Below, in pieces: positions 27,689-36,215 of a stretch of 64,000 nt of DNA. The stretch spans positions 62,001 to 126,000 of the forward strand of contig JAHHHY010000006.1 of the NCBI GenBank assembly GCA_019359125.1, given 5' to 3'. The stretch is from Pleurocapsa minor GSE-CHR-MK 17-07R (GTDB lineage Bacteria; Chloroflexota; Anaerolineae; Aggregatilineales; Phototrophicaceae). The notes beneath the pieces are model-generated. The model had not been told where the DNA came from. It saw only the letters and a program-made list of their open reading frames with translations, and made no database searches. Each line of letters begins with the position of its first letter. The stretch's first letter is position 1. A program made the position numbers and the translations under genes.

Positions 27689-29281
27689 GTGCCATATAAG
27701 TCGGGCGGAAAACGACGAAACAATGTCATCTTTGGCGTCGGCCACTCGATCTGGGGCAGCACGCCCCCTTCGCCTATCCCGGAGCGCGTGCTCGATGGTA
27801 TCCCCGGATTCCTGGCCTGGATGGCGCTGCTGCTGAGTATCGCCAGCGCGGTCGCCTTTCCGCAGGTCATCCTGCTGGTGGCCGCCCTGCTGGGCCTGTA
27901 TTCCAGCGCCCGCTTTCTGCTGGCCGGCATCGCCAACGCCAAAGGCCTGAAGCTGATCAAGCAGTGGGAAAATACCGACTGGCACGCGAAATACAATCAG
28001 GACGCCACGCCTGACAGCCTGCCGTGGGACTGCGTGCATCACCTCGTCATCATCCCCAACTACAAAGAACCGATGCAGATTCTGCGGGCCACGCTGAAGA
28101 ATCTGGCCCAGCAGGATGTCGCGCGCACGCAGATGACCGTCATCCTGGCGATGGAAGCCAGCGAAGAAGGCGCCGACGCCAAAGCACGCGAGCTGGTGAA
28201 CGAGTTCTCGAAAGACTTTGCCAATATCCTGTTTTCGGTGCATCCGGCTGGCCTGCCCGGCGAGATTCGCGGCAAGAGTGCCAACGAAGCCTGGGCCGGG
28301 CGGTCTGCCAAGCTGAGGCTGGTGGACGAGCTGGGGCTGGATATGGACCACATCGTCGTCAGCACGATGGATGCCGATACCCTGTGGCACCCGAAGTACT
28401 TTTCCGCGCTGACCTATCTGTTTGCCACCCATCCGGAACGCCACATCGGCTACTGGCAGTCGCCTATTCGTTATCACGCCAATGTGTGGGACATCAGCCC
28501 GCTGATGCGCCTGGTGAATGCCTATTCGACCGCGTTCGAGCTGGCCTATCTGGCGGCCCCGTGGTGGATGCCCATGCCAATATCGTCGTACTCGCTTAGC
28601 CTGCGCCTGCTGCATACCAGCGGCTACTGGGACACCGACGTGATCGCCGAAGACTGGCATATGTACATCAAGGCCTTTTTTGCCAGTGGCGCACGCGTGA
28701 ATTTGCAGCCGATTTTCCTGCCGTTTCTGGCGACAGCCACCACCGGCGACACCTTATGGGCGGCCATCAAGAACCGCTATCAGCAGACGCTGCGCCATGC
28801 GTGGGGCAGCAAGGAAGTAGGCTACATCATCGCCAAGATGCTGGAGCACCCGGAAATCCATTTCTGGAGCGCGTTTTCGCTGCTGCTGCGCGTCGCCCAT
28901 GATATCCTGCTGGCTGGTGCCGGCTGGGTCACGCTGACGGTGGGGGCACAGCTTCCCGTGCTGCTGCATCCCAGCATCGCGCCGCCGATTCCCGACATCC
29001 TGGCGGACCCGCTGCTGCTGCTCAATTATCCGGCCTGGGCCATGATTTCGATTTCCGGCGCGCTGATCGTCGTGCTGGGCATGCTGTTCTGGGTGCAGGA
29101 CGTGATTATGCGCCCGCCGCGCAAGCGCCCGCGCACGGTGGCCGAGTCGCTGCTGACGCTGCTCAGCTTCCCGCTGCTGCCTTTCCTGACACTGATCTTC
29201 GTCGCGCTGCCGGTGATGCAGGCACAGACGCGTCTGCTGATCGGCTCCTCGCTGACCTACCGCGTCGCCCCCAAAATTTAG
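27689..29281 (+). CDS. Membrane glycosyltransferase, family 2 type
   Basis: About 530 residues. Two N-terminal helices (about 36-75) precede a GT-A domain with HHLVIIPNYKEPMQILRATL, the metal-binding STMDADTLWHPKYF and the acceptor-side motif DVIAEDWHMYIKAFF. Three to four C-terminal helices follow (from about residue 400). This layout resembles processive or polyprenyl-linked GT2 enzymes, with catalysis on the cytoplasmic face. The donor is unknown. The frame is open from 27635, but GGCGGA before the GTG at 27689 and the promoter at 27636 favour the later start. Its stop overlaps the stop of the convergent tetR gene by four bases. Confidence 0.82.
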   Translation: MPYKSGGKRRNNVIFGVGHSIWGSTPPSPIPERVLDGIPGFLAWMALLLSIASAVAFPQVILLVAALLGLYSSARFLLAGIANAKGLKLIKQWENTDWHAKYNQDATPDSLPWDCVHHLVIIPNYKEPMQILRATLKNLAQQDVARTQMTVILAMEASEEGADAKARELVNEFSKDFANILFSVHPAGLPGEIRGKSANEAWAGRSAKLRLVDELGLDMDHIVVSTMDADTLWHPKYFSALTYLFATHPERHIGYWQSPIRYHANVWDISPLMRLVNAYSTAFELAYLAAPWWMPMPISSYSLSLRLLHTSGYWDTDVIAEDWHMYIKAFFASGARVNLQPIFLPFLATATTGDTLWAAIKNRYQQTLRHAWGSKEVGYIIAKMLEHPEIHFWSAFSLLLRVAHDILLAGAGWVTLTVGAQLPVLLHPSIAPPIPDILADPLLLLNYPAWAMISISGALIVVLGMLFWVQDVIMRPPRKRPRTVAESLLTLLSFPLLPFLTLIFVALPVMQAQTRLLIGSSLTYRVAPKI

Positions 29282-29928
29282 CGCGCGGGCGCGTCAGCCC
29301 CTGACGGCTTCTGCGGCAGCGACACCCTGAGCGCCCACAACACCCCATAAGCCGACAGGTCAAACATCATGCGCGCCATCTGTTGGGAGGTGAACGGCAT
29401 GTCGTTGTCCAGCCACCAGCGCACCAGGCCGATCTCACCCCCGGCCAGAAAAGCAGCGATGAAGTCCAGCGGAATATGCGGCGGCTGGTCTTTTGGCGCC
29501 AGCGGCCTGAGGAAATCTTCCGCCATCATGTGGCGCAGATAATCGAGGATCGTCAGCAGCACCTTCGACGACCCTTTTTCGCTGAGCAGGGCGCGGTAAA
29601 ACTTCGCATGCTTCTGCACATGCTGAAAGTCGATATCTGTATAGAACGATTCCGGAATGCCATGTTTCTGCACCGTCTCGCGTGAAGCCGAAATGTGCTC
29701 GTGCAGGGCCAGGTCGTCATACACATCGATCAGGCTGCGCGTGAGCAGGTGATCCTTGTCTTTGTAGTGCAGATAAAAGGTCGTCCGGCTGACATTGGCG
29801 CGATCCACGATGTCCTGGATGGTCACGTTGTCGTAGCCGATTTCCGTCACCAGCTCCATCAGGGCATCGCGCAGCATCGCCTGAGTGCGGGCGATCCGTC
29901 GGTCTATCTTGCGTACTCGTTCGGCCAT
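29278..29928 (-). CDS. TetR/AcrR-family transcriptional regulator
   Basis: A 216-residue repressor. The N-terminal helix-turn-helix is classical (about 12-58): MLRDALMELVTEIGYDNVTI followed by RANVSRTTFYLHYKDKDHLL. The C-terminal ligand-binding domain resembles TetR_C_33-type folds. The gene is divergent from a cytochrome P450 gene, and two imperfect palindromes with the half-site TGTTCAGTAA lie in between; one overlaps the start codon of this gene. It probably represses itself and the P450 in response to a hydrophobic ligand. Confidence 0.9.
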   Translation of the reverse strand: MAERVRKIDRRIARTQAMLRDALMELVTEIGYDNVTIQDIVDRANVSRTTFYLHYKDKDHLLTRSLIDVYDDLALHEHISASRETVQKHGIPESFYTDIDFQHVQKHAKFYRALLSEKGSSKVLLTILDYLRHMMAEDFLRPLAPKDQPPHIPLDFIAAFLAGGEIGLVRWWLDNDMPFTSQQMARMMFDLSAYGVLWALRVSLPQKPSGADAPAR

Positions 29929-29952
29929 TTTGTGGACACCTGTTCAGTAAAC
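29927..29952. promoter_or_regulatory. Candidate TetR operator 1 (overlaps tetR start)
   Basis: The half-site TGTTCAGTAAAC at 29941-29952 pairs imperfectly (8 of 12) with 29927-29938 across a two-base centre. The same half-site is found in operator 2. The position over the tetR start codon suggests autorepression. Confidence 0.45.
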
Positions 29953-30005
29953 TACATGCTGCTCAAATCGCTTGTTGACAACTTTCGGCATACCGCTATG
30001 CTTGC

Positions 30006-30030
30006 GTTATTGTACAGTATGTTCAGTAAC
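30006..30030. promoter_or_regulatory. Candidate TetR operator 2 (before P450)
   Basis: A 25-base imperfect palindrome: GTTATTGTACAG, a central T, then ATGTTCAGTAAC (9 of 12 positions symmetric). It ends 18 bases before the P450 start, in the expected position for repression. Confidence 0.6.
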
Positions 30031-30048
30031 TAATGGAGTGTCAACAAG

Positions 30049-31425
30049 ATGCTGCGTGAAGATTCACAGGTACACCCGAATTCTGTCCTCGATGCGTCTG
30101 GCCTGCTGACTGCCGTCGGCCTGATGCGCGATCTCGAGCGCGACTTTCTGGGCACGAGCAAGTCCTGGTTTGATGAGTACGGCGATATTGTCTATGTCAA
30201 AACGCCGGGTTTCGATCAGGTGGTGCTGCGCCATCCGGATGATATCCACGATGTGCTGGTCGGGCGCTCGGATATCTTCATCAAAGACGCGACGTACACC
30301 GATCCCCAGCGCGGGCTGTTCAAATTCCTGGGCAACGGCCTGCTGAACAGCAATGGCAGCTTCTGGAAGCGCCAGCGCAAGCTGACCGCGCCTGCGCTGC
30401 ATCACCGGCGCGTGGCCGGCTATTTTGACATGATGGTCGAAAGCACGAACCGGATGCTGGACGGCTGGGTGGGGCAGCACACGGTGGATGTGGAAGCAGC
30501 GATGATGCACACCACGCTGGACATCGTCACGCGCTCGCTGTTCAACACGGCTATCCCGCTGGACGCGCCACGCATCGCCGGGGCCATGGATGTGATTCAG
30601 GATTTCGTCGGCCGCCAGAATTCGCCTGCCGGGCTGCTGCCAGAATGGATGAATATTCCCGCGCTGATTCGTGAATCGCGCGCCTCAGGCGAGCTGGACG
30701 AGATCGTGTATCGTATCATCCGCGAACGGCGCGCACAGGGCGAACATGATACCGGCGACCTGCTGTCGATGCTGCTGGCCGCTCGTGACGATGACGGCCA
30801 GCCGATGAGCGACGTGCAAATCCGCGACGAAATCGTGACCATGTTCCTGGCCGGCCATGAGACGACCGCCAATACCATGAACTGGACCTGGGTGCTGCTG
30901 GCCCAGAATCCCGATGCCGAGCGCCTGCTGCACGAAGAAATCGACCGCGTGCTCGATGGCGGCCGCCGCACGCCGACGCTGGAAGACCTGAAGGCGATGC
31001 CCTACAGCCTGCAAATCATCAAGGAATCGATGCGCCTGTATCCGGTGGCCTTTACCTTCAGCCGCATGCCTACCGAGGATGTCATGCTGGGCGATGTGCT
31101 GGTCAAGAAGGGGACCAGCGTGGTGGTGCTCAGCTACTGGACGCATCACGACCCGCGCTGGTGGCCGAACCCGGAAGCCTTTGACCCGACGCGCTTTTCG
31201 CCCGAAAACGAGGCGAACCAGCGCAAATACGCCTACCTGCCGTTTGGCGGTGGCCCGCGTGTCTGCGTGGGCAATGGCTTCGCCATGATGGAGGCCCAGC
31301 TTATGCTGGTGATGATCGCGTCGCGCTATCGCCTGCGCCTGAACGGCCCCGCGCCGGAAATTGACCCGCTGCTGACCATACGCGTCAAAGGTGACCTGAA
31401 GATGGCGCTGGAGGCGAGGAATTAA
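30049..31425 (+). CDS. Cytochrome P450
   Basis: Haem-thiolate monooxygenase of 458 residues, soluble (no membrane anchor). Oxygen-binding I-helix motif FLAGHETTANTMNW, ExxR in IIKESMRLYP, and the haem loop FGGGPRVCVGNGFA with the axial cysteine. The overall pattern is close to the CYP102/CYP4-like fatty-acid hydroxylase group, but without a fused reductase. No ferredoxin gene is adjacent, so the redox partner is unknown. The substrate is probably hydrophobic, and the divergent TetR gene suggests substrate induction. GGAG lies before the ATG. Confidence 0.93.
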   Translation: MLREDSQVHPNSVLDASGLLTAVGLMRDLERDFLGTSKSWFDEYGDIVYVKTPGFDQVVLRHPDDIHDVLVGRSDIFIKDATYTDPQRGLFKFLGNGLLNSNGSFWKRQRKLTAPALHHRRVAGYFDMMVESTNRMLDGWVGQHTVDVEAAMMHTTLDIVTRSLFNTAIPLDAPRIAGAMDVIQDFVGRQNSPAGLLPEWMNIPALIRESRASGELDEIVYRIIRERRAQGEHDTGDLLSMLLAARDDDGQPMSDVQIRDEIVTMFLAGHETTANTMNWTWVLLAQNPDAERLLHEEIDRVLDGGRRTPTLEDLKAMPYSLQIIKESMRLYPVAFTFSRMPTEDVMLGDVLVKKGTSVVVLSYWTHHDPRWWPNPEAFDPTRFSPENEANQRKYAYLPFGGGPRVCVGNGFAMMEAQLMLVMIASRYRLRLNGPAPEIDPLLTIRVKGDLKMALEARN

Positions 31426-31430
31426 GGGAG

Positions 31431-31588
31431 AGTGATGGGTAATGAGTGATGGGTGATGAGTGATGCGTGGCCAGGGATAGCCTATTATTCCCGGCAGTAG
31501 GGACAACGCCCGCGTTGTCCGGTGCGGGATGGTTGTTTCTGACGAAAGAGGTGCATTTACGTAGGGGCTTGGCATGCCAAGCCCCTAC
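31431..31588. repeat. Heptamer array and two REP-like palindromes
   Basis: 31431-31472 is a GTGATGG/GTAATGA/GTGATGA heptamer array. At 31501-31520 lies the palindrome GGACAACGCCCGCGTTGTCC. At 31561-31588 lies a perfect 28-base palindrome built on GTAGGGGCTTGGCA. Both palindromes belong to the family seen at 19692 and 44540. This lies between convergent genes. Confidence 0.8.
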
Positions 31589-31627
31589 AACCGCCTGCAA
31601 TCCCGGAAATTCGCAATACGCCACGCC

Positions 31628-32155
31628 CTATTTGAATCCGACCTCGATATACGGGTCGCCGCCGTCCTTCACCTTGCCGCTGCTGACCACCACCAAGCGC
31701 GGGTCGGCGCTCCGGACGCGCTCCAGGCGCTCGTGCGGCTGGATATTTTCCCAGCTTGAAAAGACAGCCGTGAAGGTGGTCGTGTTTGGGTCAAAGCGCA
31801 CATCGCGCGGGTTCGTGCCTGCATAGGTGAAGATATTCAGGACTTCGCCCATCGGCAGCGCCTTGTAAGCGGGCTGTCGCTCAACCGGGCGGGCCGCCGG
31901 GCCGACAGGCTGTTGTGTCGGCGTCGCTTGAGGCTGTGCGGCTGGCAGGTTCGTCCCGCTGGGCAGCCCCTTCAGCAGGTCGGCCAGCTCGACCGCGGCC
32001 TTGTAGTAGGCCTCAGCGATGCCACGCGTGTAGGCCGAGCGTGGATCGTTTGCGTCGCCCGCTTTGGCATCGCGGGCATAATCCCGCGCCAGCATCGTCC
32101 AGCGATTTGCCAGCCCGCGCAGTGCTGACATCGTGTCCTGAGATTGATCCGCCAT
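31628..32155 (-). CDS. Hypothetical protein with a conserved C-terminal domain
   Basis: A 175-residue soluble protein. The N-terminal part (about 5-65) is helical with LADLLKGLPSGTNLP at its end. A Pro/Gln/Ala-rich linker (68-95) leads to a compact C-terminal domain (about 98-175) that starts YKALPMGEVLNIFTYAG and has several short strands. No known motif is recognised. Codon use looks like that of its neighbours, and there is a plausible start after a GC-poor leader. It is probably monocistronic. Confidence 0.6.
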   Translation of the reverse strand: MADQSQDTMSALRGLANRWTMLARDYARDAKAGDANDPRSAYTRGIAEAYYKAAVELADLLKGLPSGTNLPAAQPQATPTQQPVGPAARPVERQPAYKALPMGEVLNIFTYAGTNPRDVRFDPNTTTFTAVFSSWENIQPHERLERVRSADPRLVVVSSGKVKDGGDPYIEVGFK

Positions 32156-32249
32156 AATCCGCCGCCTGTGTCGTGGTTAGTCGCCAGTATGCTGCAATTA
32201 TTCCGATTGTAGCGCGTTTTGGGCCGGGTATCGCTATGGATCGATTGGC

Positions 32250-33569
32250 CTAGTCGCCGGCCGCCGTGGGAACTGGAACTGCCTCCGCCGGAATCTCGCC
32301 CGCGGCAGCAGGCTGTGGCGCGACCAGATCGCCCTCGCGGTACTGCCTGAGGATGGGCAGGCCAGCCGCCATCGCCGCCACCGCGATAATCGTGCCGATG
32401 CCGCCCGAAATCACGCTGAAAGGCGCCCCGAACGCGCGCGCCATGATGCCTGCTTCAAACTCGCCAAGCTGTGGCCCGCCCATGAAGAACACCATGTTCA
32501 CGCCCAGCATACGCCCGCGCAGATGGTCTGGCGTGACCAGCAGGCGGATGGCATTGCGGATGACCATGCTGATGGCGTCGGCCAGTCCGGCGAAAGCCAG
32601 CGCGAACATCGACAGCCAGAAGATATTCGACAGGCCGAACACGATCGTCGCCGCGCCATAGGCCGCCACCGACCATAATAGCAGCTTGCCCTGCTGTTTG
32701 ATGCGCCCGGCGAAATGTGCCATCGCCACCGAGCCAACGACCGCGCCGATGCTGGGCGCGGCATACAGCAGGCCATAGCCTTCCTCGCCCACGCGCAGCA
32801 CATCGGCCGCATAAATCGGCAGCAGCGCCATCGCCGACGAGAAGAACGTGGCGATGAAGTCGAGCGACATGGTGCTCCACAGCAGCGGCGTGCGGCGCAC
32901 AAAGCGCAGCCCCTCCAGCATATTATCCAGCGTGACCGGCACGCGTTCCTGCGGCTTCATCGGCGGCAGTTTGACCAGCAGCAGCGTCAGCACGACCGGG
33001 ATGAAGCTCAGTCCGTTGATCAGGTAGGCAGCCCCCGCGCCAGCGCGCGCCAGCACGATGCCAGCCAGCACCGGGCCGATCATCAGCGATAGCTCCACCA
33101 GCACCACATTCACGCGCACGGCGCTGCTCATGTATTCGCGCGGCACCAGATTGGGCATCAGCGCCTGCCAGGCGGGCTTGTCGAAGGCCGAGACCGCCGA
33201 GAGCGCCGCCGTCAGCAGATAGAGCAGCCCGACGGTCGCGCCGCCGCTGAAGGTGAAGACGGCCATCACGCAGGCGATCACGCCCATCAGCAGGCTGACC
33301 ACGATCATCAGCTTGCGCCGGTCGTAGGCATCGGCCACCACACCGCCAAACAGTGACAGCAGGATGATCGGCACCACGCGCACCAGCCCCACCAGGCCCA
33401 GCGCGGCGGCGTCGCCGGTCAGCTCGTAAATGTGCCAGCTGATCGCGGCCAGCTGCATCCAGCTCCCGATGAAGCTGACCGCCTGGGCCATAAACATCCA
33501 GCGAAACGCCGGGAAACGCAGCACGCTCCAGGTGGAGCCGTCGGCGCTGTGGGGGGTGGGGTGCGACAT
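32250..33569 (-). CDS. MFS transporter, EntS-like (MFS_3)
   Basis: A 439-residue permease with 12 predicted helices. The N-terminus FPAFRWMFMAQAVSFIGSWM and the loop motif GGVVADAYDRRKLMIV are typical of the EntS/MFS_3 family of siderophore or drug exporters. A second copy of the loop motif lies between helices 8 and 9 (AHFAGRIKQQGKLL). The tail is Ala/Pro-rich. The start is placed at the ATG at 33569 after GGGAA, because the 43 residues upstream in frame are not conserved-looking. The substrate cannot be predicted. Confidence 0.87.
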   Translation of the reverse strand: MSHPTPHSADGSTWSVLRFPAFRWMFMAQAVSFIGSWMQLAAISWHIYELTGDAAALGLVGLVRVVPIILLSLFGGVVADAYDRRKLMIVVSLLMGVIACVMAVFTFSGGATVGLLYLLTAALSAVSAFDKPAWQALMPNLVPREYMSSAVRVNVVLVELSLMIGPVLAGIVLARAGAGAAYLINGLSFIPVVLTLLLVKLPPMKPQERVPVTLDNMLEGLRFVRRTPLLWSTMSLDFIATFFSSAMALLPIYAADVLRVGEEGYGLLYAAPSIGAVVGSVAMAHFAGRIKQQGKLLLWSVAAYGAATIVFGLSNIFWLSMFALAFAGLADAISMVIRNAIRLLVTPDHLRGRMLGVNMVFFMGGPQLGEFEAGIMARAFGAPFSVISGGIGTIIAVAAMAAGLPILRQYREGDLVAPQPAAAGEIPAEAVPVPTAAGD

Positions 33570-33706
33570 GGCAGGGGTTCCCGTTTGCGGTTGGTTTTGC
33601 GGACACGCAGGGACAATGCCTGGGTTGGCTGCTGCCCGATTCTGATGGATAAGTGTAAACAGAACGCCCGCGCTGTATAGTGCCAGGCGACCAGCCATCG
33701 TATTAG

Positions 33707-33735
33707 TTGTGCCAAATATGGGCCGGTGCTAGACT
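33707..33735 (+). promoter_or_regulatory. Promoter of the 33773 gene
   Basis: TTGTGC (33707-33712) and TAGACT (33730-33735) are 17 bases apart, with an extended TGC before the -10. The -10 lies 38 bases before the ATG at 33773. Confidence 0.5.
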
Positions 33736-33772
33736 GCCTGTAGTGCCACATAACCGAATGCTGGATTGCACC

Positions 33773-35503
33773 ATGGCCAGACGAAGGTACGCCCCGCTTC
33801 AGTATGATCAGGAAAAGGGGGACGCGCATAAGCAGCACGACAGCGCCCCGAAACCAGCAGCCATTCAACAGCAAAAACAGAAAACCAACGACGAGTCTCC
33901 GCAGGGGCAGGCGGACAATACGCTTGACCAGGTCGGGGCGCAGTCTCCCGCGCCGGTGCGCCAGGCTGCCGTGCTGCGCATGCAGCAGAACATGGGCAAC
34001 CGGGCGATTGCCCGCGCGATTGGCGGCGAACGGCGCACGCTTCAGGCCGATGTCTTTCAGGGCGACAGCAAGCTGGAGGCGGTGCTGAACGACGAAGATC
34101 GGCTGGCTCGCGGCCAGTCTGGCGAATCGGTGCGCAAGGTGCAGGAAGCCCTGCTGCGCGACGGCGAAGCACTGCCCCAGTTCGGCGCAGACGGGTCGTA
34201 TGGCGGCGAAACCGAAACCGCCGTCAAAAAGTTCAAGGCGAAGCACAGCCTGGGGTCGACCGCCTTTGGCGATGTCGGGCCGGGCACCATGAGCAAGCTG
34301 GACGAATTAAACGCGGGCGGCAAGAAAGAAACGCCGCCGCAGCCGAAGAAAGACCCGAATGTGGTCAATCCGGCGCTGGAAGCCATGCTCGACCGGGTGG
34401 GAGCGGAATATGTGAAGATGCTGCGCGAACAGGACCAGGCGCTGGTCGATTTTGAGCGCGACATGGTCAAGCCGGAAGTCGAAAACCCGAATCTGTTCAC
34501 CAACCTGCTCAAGCTGGCGGCCGACAAGCTGATCTCGCACCTGATGCCGCCGCCCGGTGGCCTGTTGTTCCAGGGCGTGCTGGGCAGCTTCAAGCTCAAG
34601 GCGTCCGACGAGGAAGCTTCGGTCGTCGCCAAGCTGGCTTCGGCGGGCATCGAGAAGATTTTTGAGGCGATTGACAGCGAGGCCAAAGCCAAGATCGCTG
34701 CCGAGCTGGACAGCACAACCGTGAGCGGGGATGCCGGTTCGCTGCAAACCTTTGTCGATGCCCAGCGTAATGCGCTGTTCAGCTCCACCATCAGCGCGAT
34801 GAACGCGCTCAGCAGTTCCAAGCCGGAATTGCGAGAATTCCAGCCCGAAGATGCCGGCCACGAAGACGATATCGGCACGGAGAATGACCCGCGTTTCGTG
34901 CGCGCCATCAAGCTGGTGCAGTCGGTGTCGGACCGCATCTCGGCGGCCAAAGACGCGCAGTACCTCAGCACGGTGCAGCAGTGGTCGGCCTATCAGGCGC
35001 AGATTACGCTGGGCACCACGCCGACAGTCAATCCGAATGGCAAGGGCGATGTGCAGGGCACCAACCTCAGCGACCCGAAGCTGGCCTCCGCTAGCCGCAC
35101 CTCGGTCGCCGGCCTGCTCGATATCCGCATCGCCAACCTGAGCAAAGAGAATGCCACCCAGCCGATCAAAGTGGTGTCGGCGCGGGTGCGCGGGCTGAGC
35201 GAAAAAGTCCGCGAACAGCTCAACAGCAAGTTCGCCAGCAAGAAGCTGTCGGAAATCGGCTTCCCGCGCCGCGTGATGGATGGCCTGCCGCCGATCACCG
35301 CGCATGATATCCGCATCGGGCGCAATGAAATGGGCACCGAGTCATTCAAGACCGGCGAGATTACCGAGGAAGGGCGCGCCTGGCTGGAAGAACGCGGCGG
35401 CTCCGAATCGGCCGGGATGGTGGTCGTGATGGACGAAATCGACAACCTGACCGTGGCGCAGCTGGGCGGCATTCAGGCTCCCGCCGCTGAGGTGGATTTC
35501 TAG
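33773..35503 (+). CDS. eCIS-associated-like protein with peptidoglycan-binding-type domain
   Basis: A 576-residue soluble protein. The N-terminal 60 residues are Lys/Gln-rich and disordered. At about 66-82 lies VLRMQQNMGNRAIARAI, which resembles the LQRTxGNRAxxRL signature common in proteins encoded with extracellular contractile injection systems. Residues about 110-160 look like a peptidoglycan-binding-1 repeat (GQSGESVRKVQEALLRDG with FGADGSYGGETETAVKKFK). The remaining 400 residues are largely helical and match nothing I know. It has its own promoter. No tail, sheath or baseplate genes lie nearby, so it is an orphan. Start chosen downstream of the promoter. Confidence 0.65.
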   Translation: MARRRYAPLQYDQEKGDAHKQHDSAPKPAAIQQQKQKTNDESPQGQADNTLDQVGAQSPAPVRQAAVLRMQQNMGNRAIARAIGGERRTLQADVFQGDSKLEAVLNDEDRLARGQSGESVRKVQEALLRDGEALPQFGADGSYGGETETAVKKFKAKHSLGSTAFGDVGPGTMSKLDELNAGGKKETPPQPKKDPNVVNPALEAMLDRVGAEYVKMLREQDQALVDFERDMVKPEVENPNLFTNLLKLAADKLISHLMPPPGGLLFQGVLGSFKLKASDEEASVVAKLASAGIEKIFEAIDSEAKAKIAAELDSTTVSGDAGSLQTFVDAQRNALFSSTISAMNALSSSKPELREFQPEDAGHEDDIGTENDPRFVRAIKLVQSVSDRISAAKDAQYLSTVQQWSAYQAQITLGTTPTVNPNGKGDVQGTNLSDPKLASASRTSVAGLLDIRIANLSKENATQPIKVVSARVRGLSEKVREQLNSKFASKKLSEIGFPRRVMDGLPPITAHDIRIGRNEMGTESFKTGEITEEGRAWLEERGGSESAGMVVVMDEIDNLTVAQLGGIQAPAAEVDF

Positions 35504-35559
35504 AGGGCATGATGTCCAACGCGACACGCGTTTCGAAAGGCCGTTTCTCGTCCCGCCGC

Positions 35560-35712
35560 CTGGGGCTCAAAGCCCCAGGCTACGAGAAGCCCAAGTCCCT
35601 GAAGGGACTGGAAGCCAATCTATTGAAATACGCATTCAGGCGGACGATGCGGGCATCGTCCCTACATCTGCGACGACAGCAGACACCGGTAGGGACGAGG
35701 CCTGCCTCGTCC
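35560..35712. repeat. REP-like palindromes downstream of 33773 gene
   Basis: Contains CTGGGGCTCAAAGCCCCAG (about 35561), AAGTCCCTGAAGGGACT (about 35593), a GGACGATGCGGGCATCGTCC palindrome (about 35642) and a GGGACGAGGCCTGCCTCGTCC palindrome (about 35693). Two repeat families are mixed here. It lies between convergent genes. Confidence 0.75.
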
Positions 35713-35723
35713 GTGTTGTGTGT

Positions 35724-36215
35724 TCACCCCCGGAAGCGCGCCTGAAGCATCGGCAGCAGCCCGCCAGCATCGAGAATGGCCTGCACGCCGGGCGGGGGCG
35801 GCGTATAGGTGAAGCGCGCCTCGCCCACAAAAATCTCGCCTGCGGCCTGGTCGATGCGGATGATGTCGCCTGTCGCGACGGCATCGCGCAGGCCGGGGCA
35901 CACGATCGGCAGCACGCCATTGTTCACACAGTTACGGAAGTACAGCCCGTTGAAGCTGGCTGCGATGATCGCCACCACGCCGGCATATTTCAGCGCGGTC
36001 ACGGCCTGTTCGCGGCTGCTGCCACAGCCCCAGTTGCGCCCGGCGACGATCACATCGCCCGGCCGGGCCTGAGTCGCGAACGACGGGTCGAGGTCCTCCA
36101 GCGCATGCGCCGCGAAGTCTTTCGGGTCGCGCACCTTGTAGGTGTATTTGCCGGGGAAAATCACATCGGTATTCACATTGTCGCCATAGGCCCAGGCGCG
36201 ATGGCTGCTCGTCAT
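35724..36215 (-). CDS. lysU: Homoaconitase small subunit (aconitase swivel domain)
   Basis: Small subunit of a two-part homoaconitase or isopropylmalate-dehydratase-type enzyme, 163 residues. Swivel-domain motifs are visible: [13 protein letters not shown] near the N-terminus, [14 protein letters not shown] and [18 protein letters not shown]. The substrate-recognition loop reads YKVRDP rather than the YLRTT type of leucine-specific LeuD. In this lysine cluster the likely reaction is homocitrate to homoisocitrate. It overlaps the end of the large-subunit gene by four bases, so it is translationally coupled. Last gene of the cluster. A leucine-pathway role cannot be excluded by sequence alone. 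Confidence 0.85.
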   Translation of the reverse strand: MTSSHRAWAYGDNVNTDVIFPGKYTYKVRDPKDFAAHALEDLDPSFATQARPGDVIVAGRNWGCGSSREQAVTALKYAGVVAIIAASFNGLYFRNCVNNGVLPIVCPGLRDAVATGDIIRIDQAAGEIFVGEARFTYTPPPPGVQAILDAGGLLPMLQARFRG

